Positions 14,081 to 18,092 of a stretch of 18,092 nucleotides of DNA are shown here, piece after piece. A program made the position numbers and the translations under genes. The first letter of the stretch is position 1. Each line of letters begins with the position of its first letter. The stretch covers positions 1 through 18,092 of the forward strand of contig VSMY01000050.1 in the NCBI GenBank assembly GCA_009773995.1, written 5' to 3'. The DNA is from Oscillibacter sp. (GTDB taxonomy: Bacteria; Bacillota; Clostridia; Oscillospirales; Oscillospiraceae). Under the pieces are notes generated by a model. That model had not been told where the DNA came from and searched no databases. It saw nothing but the letters and a program-made list of their open reading frames with translations.

Positions 14081-14935
14081 TCACATCTTGCCCAGGGCGG
14101 CGCCCAGGTATTCCGTCTTGACGAAGCGCTCTGTAATCAGCAGCAGACACAGATTCGGCACCAGCAGAATCAGCGTCACCACCGACGCGGAGGTCCGCAG
14201 GAAGTTGGCTCCCATATAGGAATACAGGATGGTGGGAATGGTCTGGATGCTGGGGGAGCCGATGATGTATGCCAGGTTGAACTCCTGCATACTCTCGATG
14301 AAGGTGAAGATGGAGCCGGAGACAATCGCGGGCATGACCATGGGGATATACAGCTCCATCAGCTTCACCCGGTTCCCGGCGCCCAGGTTCGACGCCGCGT
14401 CAATCAGATCTTGGGGCATGGACTCAAAGCTGGCCGTCAGAATCCGGAGCATGAAGGGCAGGCACACCAGCGTGTGGGCCAGAATCACGCCCGCGTACCG
14501 CTGGGACAGGCCGTTCATATAAAAGAACCGCCCCAGGAACAAAGACAGCGCCATGCCCGGGAATACCATGGGCAGCAGCATGACAATTTTCAGAGCGGGC
14601 TTGCACTTGATGTCCCGCCGGGCGATAGCATAGGCCGTGGGAATGGAGATGAGGATGCACAGCAGCGTGGTGCATAGGGCGATAGACACGCTGTTTTTGA
14701 TGGCATCCACAATATTCGTGTACTGGAAGATTCTCTGCCACTGGAAAAGGCCCACCTCTCTCGGCAGCAGGTCCGGATAGGTCCAGGGGCAGTCCGGGTT
14801 TACCAGAGACCACAAAACGGCCATGGCGATGGGGACGGCCACCCAGGCGAAGGCAATCAGCCCGATGGCGGACGGCACCAAATAGGACAGCAGACGTTTC
14901 ATTAAAGACCGGGGGGACCGGTTTCGATTTTTCAT
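14081..14935 (-). CDS. ABC transporter permease (PotC/FbpB-type)
   Basis: A 284-residue, probably six-helix membrane protein, with the permease EAA-like loop DLIDAASNLGAGNRVKLMELYIP at about 177-198 that docks on the ATPase. With the adjoining permease it forms the channel of an importer of the spermidine/putrescine, ferric iron, 2-aminoethylphosphonate and sugar-phosphate class. ATG 14935 starts 4 nt after the upstream permease stop; the ribosome binding site is weak (AAAGGA about 15 nt upstream), so translation probably depends on coupling. ATG 14983 would overlap the upstream permease and has no better site. The gene order ATPase-permease-permease-TIM barrel ties the transporter to the catabolic genes. 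Confidence 0.85.
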   Translation of the reverse strand: MKNRNRSPRSLMKRLLSYLVPSAIGLIAFAWVAVPIAMAVLWSLVNPDCPWTYPDLLPREVGLFQWQRIFQYTNIVDAIKNSVSIALCTTLLCILISIPTAYAIARRDIKCKPALKIVMLLPMVFPGMALSLFLGRFFYMNGLSQRYAGVILAHTLVCLPFMLRILTASFESMPQDLIDAASNLGAGNRVKLMELYIPMVMPAIVSGSIFTFIESMQEFNLAYIIGSPSIQTIPTILYSYMGANFLRTSASVVTLILLVPNLCLLLITERFVKTEYLGAALGKM

Positions 14936-14939
14936 GTCG

Positions 14940-15785
14940 TCACAGCATCCTTTCCAGTTTTTTCTGAAGCCAGGTATATCCAATGACGCCCAGCACCGTT
15001 ATCAACAGCATCAGCACACCAATACAGGCTGACGTGTTCCAGTCATAGTACACATAGGCATAGCTGTGCATCAGGGCCGCCAGGGAGACCGGGTACATCG
15101 GCCCTGCCGTGGAGGAGATGGCAAAGTCATTAAAGGTCCCGATGAACACCATAATCACCGCGATAAAGGCGGAGGGGAGGGTGATGGGGATGATGATGTC
15201 CTTCATTAGGACCACCCGGCCAGCACCCAGGTTCCGGGCGGCGTCCAGCACGTCTTTCCGGATGGACTCGATGGCGGAGTACATGATGATCATCTGGAAG
15301 GGCACGTTTTTCCAGATTTGGATGAACAGCACCCCCAGGCCCCAGTCGTCATTCCGCAGCCGGAGCGGCTCGTCAATCAGGTGGATCCCCATCAGGAACT
15401 GGTTCAGGATGCCGTGATAGTCGATGACGTTGGCAATCAGAAACGCGGCCACCAGAGCGGGGATGAAATAGGGGATCCGGATGATGGTCAGAAGGGTTTT
15501 CCCGCCCCAGGCGTTTTGCAGATAGTTGGCTAGGACATAGCAGATCAAAATACTGCACAGGGAGCTCAGCACACCGATCTTCAGAGAGAAAAACAGGGAG
15601 TCAATAAACTGCTGGTTGATCACGTGCTGCCAGAACTCTAGGGAGAACGAGGATTCGCCAATGTAGTTATAGAACCCGAAGCTCTGCATCACCATCATGT
15701 AGATGGCCATAAAAATCATGAAAAGGATATAGCCGATGCCTGGCAGAATCAGCAGATAGCCCCATTCAAATTTCCGTTTTTTCAT
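14940..15785 (-). CDS. ABC transporter permease (PotB/FbpB-type)
   Basis: A 281-residue membrane protein with about six helices, beginning MKKRKFEWGYLLILPGIGY, and carrying the EAA-like loop VLDAARNLGAGRVVLMKDIIIP at about 179-200. It pairs with the next permease. GAGGAGG lies 6-8 nt upstream of ATG 15785, and the gap to the ATPase stop is 12 nt. The loop sequence is closer to the polyamine/iron/sugar-phosphate importer class than to the carbohydrate CUT1 (Ugp/Mal) class, based on recalled family patterns. The substrate is unknown. Confidence 0.87.
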   Translation of the reverse strand: MKKRKFEWGYLLILPGIGYILFMIFMAIYMMVMQSFGFYNYIGESSFSLEFWQHVINQQFIDSLFFSLKIGVLSSLCSILICYVLANYLQNAWGGKTLLTIIRIPYFIPALVAAFLIANVIDYHGILNQFLMGIHLIDEPLRLRNDDWGLGVLFIQIWKNVPFQMIIMYSAIESIRKDVLDAARNLGAGRVVLMKDIIIPITLPSAFIAVIMVFIGTFNDFAISSTAGPMYPVSLAALMHSYAYVYYDWNTSACIGVLMLLITVLGVIGYTWLQKKLERML

Positions 15786-15797
15786 AGCGGCCCCTCC

Positions 15798-16868
15798 TCA
15801 CCCGCGCAGGACATGGGTCCTGTGATAGGGGATGCCGAAGTAGGCGGTGCTGTTCTCCTGAAGCATCTGCTCTTTGGGCAGCGTGGTGCGGAAGGTATGC
15901 TGGCCCACCTCCAGGAAGATGTCCACCAGGTTGCCCATATAGACCGAGTGGGTGATGTGGGCCTGGACGCGGTTCATGTTCTCCGGGTGGTCCTGCTCTC
16001 CCAGAAGGACCATGTCCTCCGGACGCCAGCAGAGGGAGTACTCCGCCTGGTCCTCCGCCGCGTTTCCGTAGCTTCCCGCCACCATGGTTCCGATGTCCGT
16101 CTCGTAAACCCAGCTCTCCCCCTGGGGGTGGCCGCTGGTACACTGGACGATGTTGGCCGTGCCGATGAAGTCCGCCACGAATTTGTTGGCCGGGCGCTCA
16201 TAGATTTCCTTGGGGGAGGCGATCTGCTGGATGTGGCCCGCGCTCATGGAGACGATCTGGTCCGAGATGGCCAGGGCCTCCGCCTGGTCGTGGGTCACGT
16301 AGATGGTGGTGATGCCCAAGTCCCGCTGCAAATTCCGGATCTCCACCCGGACGGATTCTCGGAGCTTGGCGTCCAGGTTGCTGAGCGGCTCGTCGAACAA
16401 TAGGATGTCGGGCCGGACCACGATACACCGGGCCAGGGCTACCCGCTGCTGCTGGCCGCCGGAGAGCTCATAGGGCTTCCGGTTCTCCAGGCCCAGGAGG
16501 TTCACGATTTCCATGGCGTGCTTGATGATGTCCGGCTGCTGGTCCTGGGGCACCTTGTGCATCCGCAGGCCGAAGCGGATGTTTTCATAGACGCTCTTGT
16601 GGGGGAACAGGGCGTAGGACTGGAAGCACATGGCGGTGTTGCGCTTGTTGGCGGGGACCTCGTTCATCACCCGGTCCCCAAAAATCACCTCGCCCTCGTC
16701 CGGTGTCAAGAACCCGGCGATGATGCGCAGCAGCGTGGTCTTTCCGCACCCGGACGGCCCCAAAAGGGTCACAAATTTCCCCGCCGGAATCTCGATGCTG
16801 ACATGGTCCAAAGCTCTGTAGTCCCCGAAATCTTTTACTATGTCTTTTAGCAAAAGGTTTTTCTCCAT
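15798..16868 (-). CDS. ABC transporter ATP-binding protein (PotA/FbpC-type)
   Basis: A 356-residue ATPase that energises the importer. Walker A is GPSGCGKT (37-44), the Q-loop is FQSYALFPH (82-90), the signature LSGGQQQR (135-142), Walker B LLFDEP (156-161) with the D-loop SNLDAKLR just after, and the H-loop His193 in THDQAEA. A C-terminal TOBE-like regulatory domain (about 235-356) is typical of PotA, UgpC and FbpC. ATG 16868 follows AGGAGG at a good distance; the in-frame ATG at 16931 has no such site and would run through the intercistronic hairpin region. It is preceded by 154 nt of spacer after the substrate-binding protein gene. Confidence 0.93.
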   Translation of the reverse strand: MEKNLLLKDIVKDFGDYRALDHVSIEIPAGKFVTLLGPSGCGKTTLLRIIAGFLTPDEGEVIFGDRVMNEVPANKRNTAMCFQSYALFPHKSVYENIRFGLRMHKVPQDQQPDIIKHAMEIVNLLGLENRKPYELSGGQQQRVALARCIVVRPDILLFDEPLSNLDAKLRESVRVEIRNLQRDLGITTIYVTHDQAEALAISDQIVSMSAGHIQQIASPKEIYERPANKFVADFIGTANIVQCTSGHPQGESWVYETDIGTMVAGSYGNAAEDQAEYSLCWRPEDMVLLGEQDHPENMNRVQAHITHSVYMGNLVDIFLEVGQHTFRTTLPKEQMLQENSTAYFGIPYHRTHVLRG

Positions 16869-16925
16869 GATGCTTCCTCCTTCATTTCTACACAAATAAC
16901 CGACGAGTTCTGTCCGCCGGAGGGT

Positions 16926-16939
16926 TTTCAAATTTGAAA
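16926..16939. repeat. 14-bp perfect palindrome in the spacer
   Basis: TTTCAAATTTGAAA lies between the intercistronic hairpin and the ATPase gene. It could be a small protein-binding site or RNA structure; no matching regulator is in view. Confidence 0.3.
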
Positions 16940-16945
16940 GTTTGA

Positions 16946-16990
16946 GGGATACCGGGCAGGCCAGGATGGTTCCCGCCTGACCGGCATCCC
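16946..16990 (-). terminator. Long hairpin between binding-protein and ATPase genes (partial terminator or RNA stabiliser)
   Basis: GGGATGCCGG-T-CAGGC, a 13-nt loop, then GCCTG-C-CCGGTATCCC (minus-strand reading) form a roughly 15-bp stem with one mismatch and one G-T wobble. There is no strong T run after it (TCAAACTTTCAAA), so full termination is unlikely. Such structures after the binding-protein gene of ABC operons raise its expression over the membrane genes, as in malE-malF. Confidence 0.65.
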
Positions 16991-17022
16991 CCGGTTGATT
17001 CTTTTTGCTTTTTTAGGCTTGA

Positions 17023-18092
17023 TTACTTGAACACGTTGGGCGTGAAGTCCTGGGTAAACCGCGTCTTATAGGCAACGGGGAGCCAGGAGAAGCGGTGCTC
17101 CATGTCCTCCGGCGTCAGCTCGGAGTTGGTGGCCGGGATGTCCACCCGGGCCGGGATGGCGTTCAGCTGCTCGGAGAGCATGATCTGGGCCTCGTCGCTG
17201 GTGAACCAGTTTACCAGCAGGAGGGAAGCGGCCTTGTGCTTCGCGTTGGCCATGATGCCGATGGAGTCGCCGCCGCCAGGCAGGCCCATTTCGGGGATGT
17301 AGAGTTTGGCGTTGTTACCCAGCTCTCCGGCCTTCCGGGCCACGGAGGTGTCATCGCTCCAAGTCACGGTCAGGTCCAGCTCGCCCTGGTTCAGGCGGGA
17401 GGCGGAGTCGTTGTTGGAAGTGGTGAAGGTGATGTTATCCGAGTTGTTCCGGAACCATTCCCACACGGTTTCCCAGTTGGTGATTTTGCTTTCCACCACA
17501 TCGCCGTCGCCGAAGCAGTCCTCCAGTCCGCCCACCAGCTCCTGGATGGCCAGCATGGTGAAGGCCTGGCCGCTGCCGCCCTTATCTGCGGGGCAGACGC
17601 CGAACTTCTTGGGGTTGGCCTGGATGTAGTTCTCCAGATCTTCCCAGGTCTGGGGGAGGTCGGCCTCGGACAGCTTGTCGGAGTTATACAGGAATCCGGT
17701 CTGGTTCAGGTACAGGGGCACCAGATACCCGCCGGTGGCCATGCCCTCGATATACTCGGAGAGGCCAGGATCCAGTTTGTCCTTCTGCTCCATCTTGTCC
17801 AGCAGGGGACCAGCCATCAGCTTGGCGTCCAGAATGGTTTTCACCATTTCGCCTCCAGCCACAGTGACGTCGATGGTTCCCACGGGGCCGTCCTTCTCCG
17901 CCAGGGCCTTCTGGGTGAAAGCCTTCTGCTCGGAGACAACCAAGGAAGTCTTGATGCCGTAGGTTTCCTCGAACTTCTTCAGCATCTCGGTGAAGCCCAC
18001 CTCGTTGTACCAGACGGAGAGGGTGACCTCGCCCTCGGCCTTGGCGGCCTCCTCGATTTCCGGCCAGCTCATCTGCATGAGATCGTCAAAGG
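17023..18092 (-). CDS. ABC transporter substrate-binding protein, N-terminus beyond the window
   Basis: The 3' part (356 codons visible) of an extracellular solute-binding protein. The frame stays open to the window edge (FDDL before MQMSWPEIEE), so the signal peptide and true start lie outside; a start at the ATG 18078 is not supported. Visible features are EGEVTLSVWYNEVGF, LYLNQTGFLYNSDKL, PQTWEDLENYIQANPKKFG and a C-terminal NWFTSDEAQIMLSEQLNAIPAR, all typical of the iron/polyamine/thiamine-type periplasmic-binding fold (type 2). It captures the substrate outside the membrane for the adjacent importer. The ligand cannot be told from sequence; a phosphorylated compound would fit the downstream genes. 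Confidence 0.88.
   Translation of the reverse strand, partial: FDDLMQMSWPEIEEAAKAEGEVTLSVWYNEVGFTEMLKKFEETYGIKTSLVVSEQKAFTQKALAEKDGPVGTIDVTVAGGEMVKTILDAKLMAGPLLDKMEQKDKLDPGLSEYIEGMATGGYLVPLYLNQTGFLYNSDKLSEADLPQTWEDLENYIQANPKKFGVCPADKGGSGQAFTMLAIQELVGGLEDCFGDGDVVESKITNWETVWEWFRNNSDNITFTTSNNDSASRLNQGELDLTVTWSDDTSVARKAGELGNNAKLYIPEMGLPGGGDSIGIMANAKHKAASLLLVNWFTSDEAQIMLSEQLNAIPARVDIPATNSELTPEDMEHRFSWLPVAYKTRFTQDFTPNVFK

Overview
The window is GC-rich and densely coded, with AGGAGG-type ribosome binding sites, consensus sigma-A promoters and the gene families of an anaerobic gut Firmicute. The codon style and gene families fit Clostridia, probably Oscillospiraceae/Oscillospirales; this taxonomic placement is inference. 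Two catabolic operons converge on a shared bidirectional terminator near 7854-7896.

Left edge (1-489): an AT-rich stretch (about 1-170) with a possible fragment of a minus-strand gene, then a GC-rich non-coding block full of inverted repeats that may be an interspersed element.

Pentose operon (490-7835): a ROK-family repressor (minus strand) is divergent from a plus-strand operon encoding a cytoplasmic GH3 beta-xylosidase/glucosidase, xylulokinase (xylB), a decayed DUF4867 gene and an L-fucose/L-arabinose-isomerase-family protein. The intergenic region holds a good promoter for each direction and several candidate operators. The simplest reading is that GH3 releases a pentose from an imported oligosaccharide, the fucose-isomerase-like enzyme makes the ketose, and XylB phosphorylates it to xylulose 5-phosphate. 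No classical xylA and no sugar transporter lie in this operon.

Glycerol-phosphate-type operon (18092 down to 7924, minus strand): a spermidine/iron/sugar-phosphate-type ABC importer (substrate-binding protein cut by the window edge, ATPase, two permeases) is followed by a TIM-barrel epimerase-like protein, a GlpA-like glycerol-3-phosphate dehydrogenase with a C-terminal [2Fe-2S] domain, a second FAD/NAD(P) oxidoreductase, a DUF1667 four-cysteine protein, a PhnP-like metallo-beta-lactamase phosphodiesterase and an organophosphate-antiporter-like MFS protein. Overlaps of 4-8 nt and gaps of 4-36 nt link all genes from the ATPase onward. No glpK or glpF is present. The set suggests uptake and breakdown of an already phosphorylated glycerol compound (a glycerophosphodiester, a cyclic phosphate or a sugar-glycerol phosphate), with glycerol 3-phosphate oxidised by a GlpC-free dehydrogenase complex. 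This locus is the best candidate for an undescribed system; its substrate is inferred from gene content only.
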